Below are positions 1-8,872 of a stretch of 64,000 nucleotides of DNA, one piece after another. Made by a program: the position numbers and the translations under genes. The stretch covers positions 248,001 to 312,000 of the forward strand of contig JAEXAS010000026.1 of NCBI GenBank assembly GCA_023458095.1, written 5' to 3'. Below the pieces are notes generated by a model. It saw only the letters and a list, made by a program, of their open reading frames with translations, was not told the DNA's origin and did not search any database. The first letter of the stretch is position 1. Each line of letters opens with the position of its first letter. This DNA comes from Actinomycetes bacterium (GTDB lineage: Bacteria > Actinomycetota > Actinomycetes > Propionibacteriales > Propionibacteriaceae).

Positions 1-2484
1 TTGTCACGGCCCGCCCGGTGTGATTTCGATGACCGGAAGGGAGTCGTGCAGGCTGTGGTAGAGCAGCTTGCCGCGCTTGGCGGAACGTTCTTCGACAGAG
101 CGGAGGTTGAGCAGGTCACCCTTACCCTCTTGCCGGGAGACCGGCCGTGGTCGAGGTCGCTCATGAAGGGGCTGCTCGATGAAGGCATCCTCATTGAGGC
201 CGGCTCGGGCCGCATCTCCTTCGGGTATCAGCGCCTTGGTGATGTGGCGCGCGCAGCGCAGATCGCAACTAAGGCTGACTCCGAAATCACCGCGTGGCTA
301 CGCTCTCTTGACCAGGGGTTGTGGCGAGAGCGCGGAACCGTCGCCGCGCTCGCCGTCATCCTGCCTGAAACACACGGCCTGGAGATCATCGACCTGGCGA
401 CCAGCGAGGATGGAGTCCGTGGCGCGATAGTAGAAAGCTTCATCGAGGGCCTGACGCTGCGCGACCCGATGTCGATTACCGACCGGACAATCCAGATCGT
501 GGAACACCTCCTCGCTAGCAAGAGGTACGACTACGAGACCTGGACCCAGCTGGTGCGGTTGGCCTGCGTGCCTGATCACACGCTTAACGCCACCTGGCTC
601 CACGACCACCTTGTCCGCAAGAGCCTGACTGAGCGTGACACGACCTGGTCAATATGGCTATTAGGCCAGCTCGAAGCCGAGGAACACTCACCAGTCCGCA
701 CCCTCATCGAATGGGCGTGGCCCCTAGATCTCAAGGCGAGCGCTGTTCCGCCTGTCAAGACTGCAGAACTGGCCATGCTGACGCTGGGGTGGACCCTCAG
801 CACCTCTGATCGAAGTGTTCGCGACCACGCAACGAAGGCCTTGGTTGCCTTGGGGGAGAACGACCCATCCGGCTTCATCGAAGTGCTTGGGCACCTCCTT
901 AAAGCCAATGACCCTTATGTGGTCGAGCGCATGGCCGCCGCAGCCTGCGGCGTAGCGATGCGGAACAAACACTCCGAGTATCTGTCGGGGATCGCCGACT
1001 GCCTCTCCGAGTTCATATCACCCGGTTGGCCACCCCACCTACTCACACGGGACTATGTCCGCAGGGTGTTTGAGCTAGCTCGCCAGCACGGATGGACGGG
1101 GCAGTCAGGAGAGCCGCCCTACGGCACCCAATGGCCGATCGAACCGACGCCGCGTGGCGAAATCGACAAGCTCGTCGCCGCTCCGGACTACCGCTACTCC
1201 AGCATCTGGCACTCACTGACCGGTATGGGTGACTTTGGAAAGTACGTTCTACGCCCAGCGCTCCGCGACTTCGTGCCGACCAGCAAGTCGCTAGTCGACG
1301 TGGCTGAACGAGCGCTGTTCGACCGAGTCTGCAGCCTTGGTTGGACACCGGAGAGATTCGACGCCATCGACAGTGGCCTCCGGCGGGGACGAGCGAATGG
1401 GTCTGCGGAACGAGTCGGTAAGAAGTACCAGTGGATCGCCCTCTACGAGGTACTTGGCACACTCGCCGACAATTTCCTCCTGCGGCCGGAGTTCTCCTCC
1501 GAGTCTCCTGGGCCGTACGAGTACGCAGAGCAACTGATTTGGCGCGATATCGACGCGACGGTTCTGGCCCGTAGGCCTTCCGCGCCCTCAGCAGGGGACG
1601 ACACTTCCTGGTTCTCGCCGGTGGCGGCCAGCCTTCCCAAGATCGTTGTTAGCGACTATCCGACCGATATGGGCGGCGTTCCCGACCCCATCGACCTGTT
1701 GAGCGTCACCAGCCCGGACGGGGAACGTTGGCTCAACCTGCTCAGCTACCCGCGTTGGCGCCAGCAGCATCCGCTTGAAGTCCAGGCTCTACACCCGCCG
1801 ACACGTGAAGTAAGCATGAGAATAGAAGCATTTCTGACACCCCTCGATTCGCTGGAGGATCTGAAGGGCTGGGCAGTCGGGAAGGACTGGAGCGAGGACC
1901 GCACCCCAGAAGTCGCGGATGTGTCGAACGTCCTACTCGGCAGCCACCCAATGGACCCTCAATGGGCTGGGGCCTCCGGCACCATCGACGAGTGGGAAGC
2001 CAGACGCGTGGGAGAGCAGCTGAAAGCGCTTGTCACGTGCGGTGCCCAGTACGCCGGGACGGGTACCGATCGTGACGCCTCATCGACGGAGGAGACAACC
2101 GGGTTCGTGCCTACCACGGCATTATTCGACCTCTTGAACCTTCAGCCCGGAGTGGACTTCGTTTGGCACGACGCTTCTGGTGTGGCTGTGCTCGATCCCT
2201 CGGCCATGCACTCAGGGCCACAGACTCTGCTTGTTCGCCGAGATCTTCGCACCAAGCTCATCAAGGCCGGCTACACCCTCTTCTGGGTTGTGTCGACGGC
2301 AGTCGAGCTTTCACCTGGGGGCTGGGGCACACCGGGAGATGACTACAGATGGGTCGGAGCCAGCGCCTCGTATCTGCTCGAAGATGACGCAATACAAATG
2401 GTCGACTCGCGCGCGGCGCGCTACCGGCCAGGTCCACACCGAGAGGTTGACCTCGCCTGGACGGCAAAACCGTCCGATAGATGA
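1..2484 (+). CDS. STAND/Avs-like defence protein, C-terminal part (probably continues upstream of the window)
   Basis: The frame is open from base 1 (a TTG there may be coincidence), so the 827 residues visible are probably the C-terminal part of a larger protein. Residues about 50-90 form a winged-helix-like segment ending in GRISFGYQRLGD. This resembles the helix that follows the NTPase domain in STAND/Avs antiphage proteins. The rest is mostly helical and HEAT-like (for example around residues 275-320), with a later MGDFGKYVLRPALRDF block that I associate from memory with large actinobacterial ATP-binding defence proteins. No P-loop is visible, which fits a missing N-terminus. In Avs proteins this C-terminal part senses phage proteins. 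Here that is inference. It lies beside a transposon and a Wadjet operon, a defence-island setting. Confidence 0.55.
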   Translation: MSRPARCDFDDRKGVVQAVVEQLAALGGTFFDRAEVEQVTLTLLPGDRPWSRSLMKGLLDEGILIEAGSGRISFGYQRLGDVARAAQIATKADSEITAWLRSLDQGLWRERGTVAALAVILPETHGLEIIDLATSEDGVRGAIVESFIEGLTLRDPMSITDRTIQIVEHLLASKRYDYETWTQLVRLACVPDHTLNATWLHDHLVRKSLTERDTTWSIWLLGQLEAEEHSPVRTLIEWAWPLDLKASAVPPVKTAELAMLTLGWTLSTSDRSVRDHATKALVALGENDPSGFIEVLGHLLKANDPYVVERMAAAACGVAMRNKHSEYLSGIADCLSEFISPGWPPHLLTRDYVRRVFELARQHGWTGQSGEPPYGTQWPIEPTPRGEIDKLVAAPDYRYSSIWHSLTGMGDFGKYVLRPALRDFVPTSKSLVDVAERALFDRVCSLGWTPERFDAIDSGLRRGRANGSAERVGKKYQWIALYEVLGTLADNFLLRPEFSSESPGPYEYAEQLIWRDIDATVLARRPSAPSAGDDTSWFSPVAASLPKIVVSDYPTDMGGVPDPIDLLSVTSPDGERWLNLLSYPRWRQQHPLEVQALHPPTREVSMRIEAFLTPLDSLEDLKGWAVGKDWSEDRTPEVADVSNVLLGSHPMDPQWAGASGTIDEWEARRVGEQLKALVTCGAQYAGTGTDRDASSTEETTGFVPTTALFDLLNLQPGVDFVWHDASGVAVLDPSAMHSGPQTLLVRRDLRTKLIKAGYTLFWVVSTAVELSPGGWGTPGDDYRWVGASASYLLEDDAIQMVDSRAARYRPGPHREVDLAWTAKPSDR

Positions 2485-2547
2485 CTGTCCACTCCCAGGC
2501 TGGCCAACCAATTCGGCCAGCGATCTGGGCCCGGGCCTGTTCGGCCG

Positions 2548-3153
2548 CTAGCTGTGCTCCACCAGGCCGGACTCGGCCCCGCTGCGAGCGACGCGAGCCT
2601 CGACTAGCTCCACCACAGCCGACTCCCCTTCCGGGTTCACAATCTCAAACTGGGGTGAGATCCAGAGGTCGGGCACCTTCACGCGAACTACCCGTGGTAC
2701 AAGTTCGATGAACTGGTCATCGTCGCTCATGCCGGACTTCGTCGCCTCGGGGTAACGGAGTAGCGCCCATCGACGTCTACGGGCCTCCGCAATGAGCTCT
2801 CGGCGTTCGCGATAGGTGGTGTGCGGCAGCTTGATGCGACCCGCAATCACGGCGAGGTCCTCAATGAGTCGAGTGCGGACGGCGTTGTAGGACCGCTGGC
2901 ATTCCCTGGAGCAGAAGATTCGAGGCTTGCCCTGTCGCGCTTCCGGCCAAGAACATTCGGTTCGGCAGGTTGGGTTCATGCACGGCACCACCAGGGGCGG
3001 CGGGACCGAACTGGCGAGCAACTCCATGAACTCCGCATGGCCAATTTGCCGGCCCACCTGTTGAGCTGCGGTTCGCAGACTGGGCCGAAAGCGCCGGTCT
3101 CTCGAAAACTCATCCGCAGCCACGTCCCCACTCTCCTGGTCTTGAGTGTGCAT
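2548..3153 (-). CDS. FCS/MYM-type zinc-finger protein, function unknown
   Basis: The frame is open back to 3264. I prefer the ATG at 3153 (201 aa), because the longer version would run into the repeats that look like TnsB sites at 3244. No clear ribosome site supports either start. The middle holds a cysteine cluster (CMNPTC, then C, then IFCSREC), which looks like a treble-clef or FCS zinc finger. It is followed by a basic helix with RERRELIAEARRRR, suggesting nucleic-acid binding. I do not recognise a named family. It is convergent with the Avs-like gene and points away from the transposon genes, so it probably lies just outside the transposon end. Confidence 0.5.
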   Translation of the reverse strand: MHTQDQESGDVAADEFSRDRRFRPSLRTAAQQVGRQIGHAEFMELLASSVPPPLVVPCMNPTCRTECSWPEARQGKPRIFCSRECQRSYNAVRTRLIEDLAVIAGRIKLPHTTYRERRELIAEARRRRWALLRYPEATKSGMSDDDQFIELVPRVVRVKVPDLWISPQFEIVNPEGESAVVELVEARVARSGAESGLVEHS

Positions 3154-3177
3154 GTTCGAATAGTGACTGAGCCACGA

Positions 3178-3330
3178 TGCACAGTCAAGGCCCACGGAAG
3201 CGACAAGGGAAAGTTTCTGATTGACAACCACAACTATCGCCATGTGTCGACTAGATGGCGCCACCGCGATCTGCTTGAGTCACTGTGCAAGCGACCAGAT
3301 GCATCAGTGTCGACTGTGCAATTACCCTTG
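3178..3330 (+). repeat. Candidate Tn7-like end: repeated TnsB-type sites
   Basis: GTGTCGACT occurs at 3244 and 3307. ACTGTGCAA occurs at 3282 and 3313. Together they define three direct repeats spaced about 31-32 bp (3244, 3276, 3307). An inverted copy of ACTGTGCA lies at 3178-3185. Tn7 relatives carry arrays of TnsB sites at the end next to tnsA, which is where these lie. The exact terminus and target duplication could not be placed. Confidence 0.45.
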
Positions 3331-3461
3331 TGGGATGGGCTATCGAGGGCTAGCGTGCTGTCAGGTCACTCCACTTCGGTAACGAAATGGAAAGCGCGCC
3401 GGATTAGGGCCCGACGCGCTTCTGGGTGACCCCGAGACGCCGTGTAAGCGAAGGAATCACC

Positions 3462-4241
3462 ATGGTGCAGCTTAGTGCTGCCCGCGCGCCTGAACTAGGG
3501 GTGCGCGCGCCAGTCGTGGAGTCCGTTGTGTGGCTGTTCCGCGTTGGGTCAGAGGCCCGAGTGTGGGACTGGCGCGACGGTCCACCGGACCCGCGCCAGC
3601 TGGATCAGTACCGGGTTCCCAAGGCTCGCGCGCTTTCGAAGCACGTTCCGGGTGCGGCCTTCAGTGTCACGACGGGCGGAACGCTCCAGTTCGAGAGCGG
3701 CCTCGAGCACCTCCTCATCCGGACGCTGGATCGCGATAGGCGCGTGAGCTGGCTCTTGGCGCAGCCATTTGAGCTGCGGTTTCGCCTCGCCGACGGCCGG
3801 TCAATCAGGCACGTCCCCGATCTCCTTTCGCTCTCCGATGACGGGGTGACTGTCTGGGACGCTCGGGCAGAGCAACGACGGAGCACACGCTTCAATGTCC
3901 AAGCTCGGCTGACGCAGATCGCCTGCGATCACGTTGGCTGGGGCTACCAGCTGTTCGACGAGCCGGCGCGCGTTGTGTCGGTGAATCTCATCTGGCTCGG
4001 CTGCTACCGACAGAGCCCCTACCGCGACTCACTGACCCAGAGTCGGCTTCGAAATGGTCTCATCGACGGCACGATCCAGACCATTGGGGATGTTGCCCGG
4101 CTCGACTCGGGCTACGGTGAACTGCTTGCCACGATGTGGCACCACATTTGGCGCGGTGACATCGAGTGCGACCTTGCCTCGCCCTTTCGTCAGACAACCG
4201 AATTGCACTGGGCCGACGCCGAGGTGATCGGCGTTGAGTAG
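3462..4241 (+). CDS. tnsA: TnsA-like heteromeric transposase endonuclease subunit
   Basis: TnsA is the restriction-enzyme-like nuclease that cuts the 5' strands at Tn7-type ends, working with TnsB. The start chosen is the ATG at 3462 (259 aa), because AAGGA lies 8-9 bases upstream. A GTG at 3426 is also in frame. Candidate catalytic residues are E78 (FESGLEH) and D120 (HVPDLL). The third position, normally Q/E-x-K, reads D133-A-R135, so the usual lysine is arginine. It is the first gene of a tnsABC-tniQ-tniQ operon and overlaps tnsB by 8 bases, implying coupled translation. Family assignment rests on both motifs and gene order. Confidence 0.85.
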   Translation: MVQLSAARAPELGVRAPVVESVVWLFRVGSEARVWDWRDGPPDPRQLDQYRVPKARALSKHVPGAAFSVTTGGTLQFESGLEHLLIRTLDRDRRVSWLLAQPFELRFRLADGRSIRHVPDLLSLSDDGVTVWDARAEQRRSTRFNVQARLTQIACDHVGWGYQLFDEPARVVSVNLIWLGCYRQSPYRDSLTQSRLRNGLIDGTIQTIGDVARLDSGYGELLATMWHHIWRGDIECDLASPFRQTTELHWADAEVIGVE

Positions 4242-6354
4242 CTCGGTTGTCGAGATCGGCCCAGGCACACGCATCCTGACATCAACTGGCGTCGTGGTTG
4301 TCGTGGCGATTGCCCGTGCTGGCGTTCGCGTCGAAGATCACCGTGGCAACGAGTCCCTTATGCCGTTTCGTGACCTCGAGGCCCGCCGGGTCACTCGAGC
4401 TGGCATCGAAGCCGTCCATCAGTCGCTTCGCCCCTGGTGGGATCAGCTCTCCGAGGATGCGCGCCGGGACGCCCTGCTTCGGCTTGAGGTGGTTCTCGAA
4501 ATCCGCACCGGCTACCGGTACGGGCACTCAAACCTCGCCCTTCCCGGCGAGCCCTTCTATCCGTTCGGCCCAACTTTCGACGCAAGCGAGGCCCTGCAGC
4601 GCAAGGCGATGGCCCAAGAGCTCAGCCAGGATCGCGCAGCCGACCGCACCTTAGCCCGCCGAATCGCCTCCCGGGGACACGGACGGACAACGGTGAGTGC
4701 ATCTGCGATCCGGCTGTGGCTGGACGCCTGGGACGCACTGGGCCTTCGCGGCCTCGTGGACGGCAGGAAGGCCCGCGGAGTCCAGGGCTTCGACGCTCTG
4801 GACCCCCGATTCCGGTTGATCGTCGATGCCGTGTTCGCGCCCTTCAACGGCGATATCTCGCAGGTCGATCAGAGCGAGATCTGGCGCCGGGTACGCGTTC
4901 AGATGAGGGCTCAGAGCGTGCCCATTGATTGCGTGCCGGCGCGGTTCGCCAAGGAGTACATCTCCGTCCGGTACAAGGCTCTCGGGGACGACCCCAAAGC
5001 ACATCGGTCCACCAGGTTGCGTGAGAGGTCCGGAACGAGTTCGGCGCCACTGATCCATCCGGCGCACATGTCGATCGACGTAACCAGGATCGACAACCTT
5101 GTGTGGGATCCCTACCAGGAGTCGCCGCGGTCGATCGAGATCATCACCATGCTTTCCCAGCCCAGTCGACTTGTCGTGGCGCTGCGGGCGACCCCCAAGT
5201 CGACCAACGCCTTCGAGGCCGGCCTCATCCTTTACGACGCCTTGCGACCGTTCTCGATGCTGGTCGAGGGAACCAAGGTGTCGGACTGGCGGTGGCCTGG
5301 CGCACCCAAGTCCCTGCGGATCCCCTCTAGCTACAGTGGTCGGCCTCTCGAAGGGGAACACCTCGTTCCAGGGATCTTGCCTGGGACCCTCCGTTCAGAC
5401 CATGGCAGCAACTTCATGAGCGCTTGGTTCCGTGGGCTGCTGCGCGATTTCGGCATAGATCTGTTGCCTTCGCGACTCGGGGCCTCCACTGACAACTCCT
5501 TCCAGGAGCGTTGGCATCAAACCCTTGAATCGGCCTTTCAGCAGATACCCGGGTACACCGGTGGCACCGTGAAGGACCGCGGCCGAATTGTGGCGAATGA
5601 GCCTCTACTCCTGCCGGAGGAAGTCGAGCTCTTCTTGAAGCAATGGGTCGCGCTGAAGTACCACCGCAAGCCCCACGGCGGTCTGCACTTCGGCGGCGAC
5701 ACGTCTGTGGACCTCAGCCCTCTTGAGCACCTCGATCTGCTGACCGAGGCCTGCGGGTCGATGACTGTCCCCCAACACCCCGATCTGATCTTCGCGTTCC
5801 TTCCGGTGACCTGGCTGACCATCAACTCCGCGGGCAGTGTGGAACGCGAGAACCTGACCTACGACGCCGAGGTCCTGCACGGGTTCCGTGCGGTTCGGCG
5901 TGGCACGTTCCGCGCCGAGGACAACGCGGTTCCGTTTCACTACGACCCCCGGGACGTCTCGCGGCTCTGGTTTCGCCACCCCGAGTCCGGCCGCATCCAC
6001 GAAATCCCCTGGCGTGGGTCCTACCTTGCCGAGGTGCCGCTCACCGACCGGATGCGAGCGCGCCTCACCCGGATCGTGATCGATCGCGGTGGTCGAAAGA
6101 AGCTCAGCGCCGACGCAATCGACCTGGCGATCATCGACCAGTTCGGCCAGCTCCTTGAGCCGACAACCAAGACGGAACGGCGCGCTCAGCTCGCCGCTGA
6201 CCGACAGAGATTCCTGGCCTCACGCAAAGACATCGCGGAGGCAGTCAGTCTTGCGAGGATCACGTCAGGCCCCCGAGTCGACCCCGTCATCGCCACCGCG
6301 CCCACAACCCAACCCACCTACGACTACGAAGCGGCCTGGCCGCAGATCGGCTAA
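4234..6354 (+). CDS. tnsB: TnsB-like DDE transposase (Mu/Tn7 family)
   Basis: TnsB binds the element ends and joins the 3' strands to target DNA. The 706-aa protein has an N-terminal DNA-binding part with HTH-like segments (about residues 150-260). The RNase-H-fold core follows, with D282 (SIDVTRID), D389 (RSDHGSN) and E425 (NSFQERWHQ). The 36-residue D-E spacing is typical of the family. A C-terminal beta-barrel (Mu transposase C-like) lies near residues 520-600, and a tail would contact TnsC. The start is a TTG overlapping the tnsA stop; no better start is seen. tnsC begins two bases after its stop. Confidence 0.92.
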   Translation: MSSSVVEIGPGTRILTSTGVVVVVAIARAGVRVEDHRGNESLMPFRDLEARRVTRAGIEAVHQSLRPWWDQLSEDARRDALLRLEVVLEIRTGYRYGHSNLALPGEPFYPFGPTFDASEALQRKAMAQELSQDRAADRTLARRIASRGHGRTTVSASAIRLWLDAWDALGLRGLVDGRKARGVQGFDALDPRFRLIVDAVFAPFNGDISQVDQSEIWRRVRVQMRAQSVPIDCVPARFAKEYISVRYKALGDDPKAHRSTRLRERSGTSSAPLIHPAHMSIDVTRIDNLVWDPYQESPRSIEIITMLSQPSRLVVALRATPKSTNAFEAGLILYDALRPFSMLVEGTKVSDWRWPGAPKSLRIPSSYSGRPLEGEHLVPGILPGTLRSDHGSNFMSAWFRGLLRDFGIDLLPSRLGASTDNSFQERWHQTLESAFQQIPGYTGGTVKDRGRIVANEPLLLPEEVELFLKQWVALKYHRKPHGGLHFGGDTSVDLSPLEHLDLLTEACGSMTVPQHPDLIFAFLPVTWLTINSAGSVERENLTYDAEVLHGFRAVRRGTFRAEDNAVPFHYDPRDVSRLWFRHPESGRIHEIPWRGSYLAEVPLTDRMRARLTRIVIDRGGRKKLSADAIDLAIIDQFGQLLEPTTKTERRAQLAADRQRFLASRKDIAEAVSLARITSGPRVDPVIATAPTTQPTYDYEAAWPQIG

Positions 6355-6356
6355 TC

Positions 6357-7412
6357 ATGGACGCAACTATCTGGCACCGCCAGGCGCAGCGGGCCGCTCA
6401 ACCCGCGCCGCTAGCCACTCCACTTTGCCCGGCCTCGCTGACGCAGCTCAGCACCACCGAGTTGGCGACCTATGCGGGCGAAGTGAGCGCTGGCCTGCGC
6501 GCGATCCCACTACCGAGTGGGACTCTCAGCACGTTGTCGGAACGTATGGCCCAGACCGTGGCGGCCAGCAACGCCTCATCCCCGGGATCGAAGGACATCA
6601 TCGCTCTGGACGCCCCTTTTGCCGCCGGCAAGAGCACCTTCGTCAAAGGCTGGGCCCGCAAGCTATACCGGTCTTGGGTAGGCCCGATGCTCGCCACGGA
6701 CCGCCCGGTTTGGCATCCCGAACCACATCTCACTGCAGCCTTCATTCCGGTCGTGTACGTCACTCTGATCGCTGGGTCGACGGTGAAGGAACTCAATGCA
6801 CAAATCCTGACGTACCTCGGATACCCCTCGGAGGGCCTTGCCCGCGTGACCACCACGCGGGTGATAGCGGCCCTCAAAGCCCACGGAGTGCGGCTCATTG
6901 TTCTCGACGACGTCCACATGGCGAAGACCACCTCCACCGCTGGACGACACACTCTCGACTACCTCAAATTCCTGAACTCCGAGCTTGGGGAGCTGGGCGG
7001 GACCCTCACGCTCGTGGGCGCGTGGCTTGAGCGAGGGCCGATCCTCACTGACCCCCAAATCCATGGCAGACTCCGCCTGTTTCAGTTCCAGCCGTTCAGC
7101 ATCGCAAGCACCCAGCACCAGGCCCAATGGCAGGACGTCCTGCGAAACGCCGAACAAGTCGTCCTGCCGTACCTGGGCAAGGCCAAGCCAGGAATCCTCA
7201 CCTCCTGTCACGCCGGGATGCTGTGGCGACGCACGCAGGGCTACCTCGGTGACTTGGCTCAGTTGGTAGCCGACGCAACAGTCGCAGCCCTAATGGATCG
7301 ATCCCTAACCTTGACCCGCGATCACCTCGCCCATGTCAATCTGAGCGCACGCGCGCAGTCCTCGGAAGCCGACATCGTTGCGACGCAGCGTCGCCCCAGC
7401 GATGTGAACTAG
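6357..7412 (+). CDS. tnsC: TnsC-like AAA+ ATPase of the transposon
   Basis: TnsC is the AAA+ regulator that links target selection by TniQ/TnsD proteins to the transposase. The 351-aa product has a Walker A (APFAAGKST, K92) and a Walker B (LIVLDDVH, D184-D185), with the AAA+ helical lid following. Length and order match short actinobacterial TnsC/TniB proteins. The ATG start follows the tnsB stop by two bases, and tniQ starts two bases after its own stop, so the genes are almost certainly co-transcribed and translationally coupled. Confidence 0.9.
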   Translation: MDATIWHRQAQRAAQPAPLATPLCPASLTQLSTTELATYAGEVSAGLRAIPLPSGTLSTLSERMAQTVAASNASSPGSKDIIALDAPFAAGKSTFVKGWARKLYRSWVGPMLATDRPVWHPEPHLTAAFIPVVYVTLIAGSTVKELNAQILTYLGYPSEGLARVTTTRVIAALKAHGVRLIVLDDVHMAKTTSTAGRHTLDYLKFLNSELGELGGTLTLVGAWLERGPILTDPQIHGRLRLFQFQPFSIASTQHQAQWQDVLRNAEQVVLPYLGKAKPGILTSCHAGMLWRRTQGYLGDLAQLVADATVAALMDRSLTLTRDHLAHVNLSARAQSSEADIVATQRRPSDVN

Positions 7413-7414
7413 CC

Positions 7415-8872
7415 ATGCTGCCCGTCCAATCCGCGCCCGCCCCTGGGGAGTCGCTTCATTCTTGGGTTGCGCGTATCGCAGCTCTGAACGGACTTCCTGC
7501 AGCGGAGTGGCCGATCAGTCGCAACCCCACGGACGCCCAGCTTGAACGGACAAGTCAACTCACCGGCAAGAGTCGCCCTGAACTGGATGCAATGCTCATT
7601 TCGCATTACCCGAGCCAGGTCCGCGGATGGGGGCCACAGGAGCTTGGAGGCTGGCGGACTGACCGATTCCACTGGACCTGCAAGCGCTGCTCCGCCTGGA
7701 GCGGGGTCCGGCTCGCAGCGTGGAACCTCGCAGTTCAACCGCTCTGCCACAACTGTCACCTCCTTCTGACCAATCTCCCCGACGAAACACCGGTCCCCAC
7801 ATCGCCGCAGCAGGAGTTGCTATGCACCCGCCTCACTCGCCGAGTAGAGCTCTCCATAGCCAGCAAGCACTACCGCCGCCAACTGCACGACCTGCGTCGC
7901 CTCATCACCCTCGTCGCTCAAACCATCGACCCCAGCTGGCCGTTGCGAGACGAATCGATCCCGCCGGAGGTATGGCAGCACGCCAGGCTGTGGGGACGCC
8001 ATCCCACGCCCTCGCCACGGGCGGCAGTTCTCTTGCTCGAAGCCACCAACCCGTTTGCCCGCTCTGCTGATGACACAGCGGCGTTGATCGGCGAGGGCTG
8101 GCGGCGACTCGACCAACGGTTCGGGGCAAAGCTGCCTGTGCCGCCTTCCTACTTGCCGCCAAGGCCTAAGCCGCCCCGGCAACAGCCAAACCCGACCTGG
8201 CAATCGCGCGATCGCGAAAGGCTCAAGCAGCTGCGCGCCTACCTCCAGTCATTGGCCATGACGACGGGGTTGGCCGGCCATCACGTGCCAGGCCTGCTGT
8301 TCACGAGCTTGGAGTATCCACTGCCACCAGTCGAGGCATGGCCCACCTGCGAGAAGTCGGCGTTCGTGCTGCACCTCCTCTTAACCGGAGACTCGCTCGG
8401 GCCGGCCCGAGTAGCCAAGGGCGTGGCCGCCTTCGGCCTGTCGGCCGCTCCGGACACCGCCCTGCAGTACCCCGACGGCGTTGGCCGCGGCATTGGCGCA
8501 ATCCTGGCCCGACAGCTGAAGGAGGCTGCCGCGCTGCTGGTCGAAGAAGGGCTGGTCGACTATCAGCGCCGCCGCCAACTGTTCGGCGCCAGAGTGCCGC
8601 TGCCCGCCCAGCTACTCCGACGACTTCCCACCTCACCCAGCGCCGAACTCCTGGCTCGGAGTTGGCTATGGATCCACTTCACCCGCAGCCGGCTCAGCAC
8701 CAGTCCCCACCCCGAGATGTCCGACGGGCAGGTACTTGCCTTCGACGCGGCCCTTGATGCCGAGACTCGCCTGCTGCTTCACGAGGCGGGATCGGCGTGG
8801 ATCGCCACCACCGACACTCTTCCGTGGGCCACAACAGCGCCACCGGCGACTGTTCGACAGGAGACGGCGTGA
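7415..8872 (+). CDS. tniQ: TniQ/TnsD family target-selection protein, first copy
   Basis: The 485-aa product opens with the TniQ N-terminal signature (a GESLHSWVARIAALNGL block). It then has a CKRC...CHNC zinc-ribbon pair near residues 90-115, and a long helical C-terminal region that could be a TnsD-like DNA-binding extension. TniQ-family proteins choose the insertion site and recruit TnsC. It sits directly after tnsC and overlaps the next tniQ by four bases (GTGA). It is only distantly similar to its neighbour, so the two probably have different targets or partners. Confidence 0.85.
   Translation: MLPVQSAPAPGESLHSWVARIAALNGLPAAEWPISRNPTDAQLERTSQLTGKSRPELDAMLISHYPSQVRGWGPQELGGWRTDRFHWTCKRCSAWSGVRLAAWNLAVQPLCHNCHLLLTNLPDETPVPTSPQQELLCTRLTRRVELSIASKHYRRQLHDLRRLITLVAQTIDPSWPLRDESIPPEVWQHARLWGRHPTPSPRAAVLLLEATNPFARSADDTAALIGEGWRRLDQRFGAKLPVPPSYLPPRPKPPRQQPNPTWQSRDRERLKQLRAYLQSLAMTTGLAGHHVPGLLFTSLEYPLPPVEAWPTCEKSAFVLHLLLTGDSLGPARVAKGVAAFGLSAAPDTALQYPDGVGRGIGAILARQLKEAAALLVEEGLVDYQRRRQLFGARVPLPAQLLRRLPTSPSAELLARSWLWIHFTRSRLSTSPHPEMSDGQVLAFDAALDAETRLLLHEAGSAWIATTDTLPWATTAPPATVRQETA

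Noticed and set aside
3178..3330. CRISPR-like repeat array
   Set aside because: Only three imperfect repeats, no equal-length spacers and no cas genes; their position fits TnsB sites better.
3426..3461. GTG start for tnsA at 3426
   Set aside because: The ATG at 3462 has AAGGA at good spacing; the extra residues are Arg-rich and unlike the family N-terminus.
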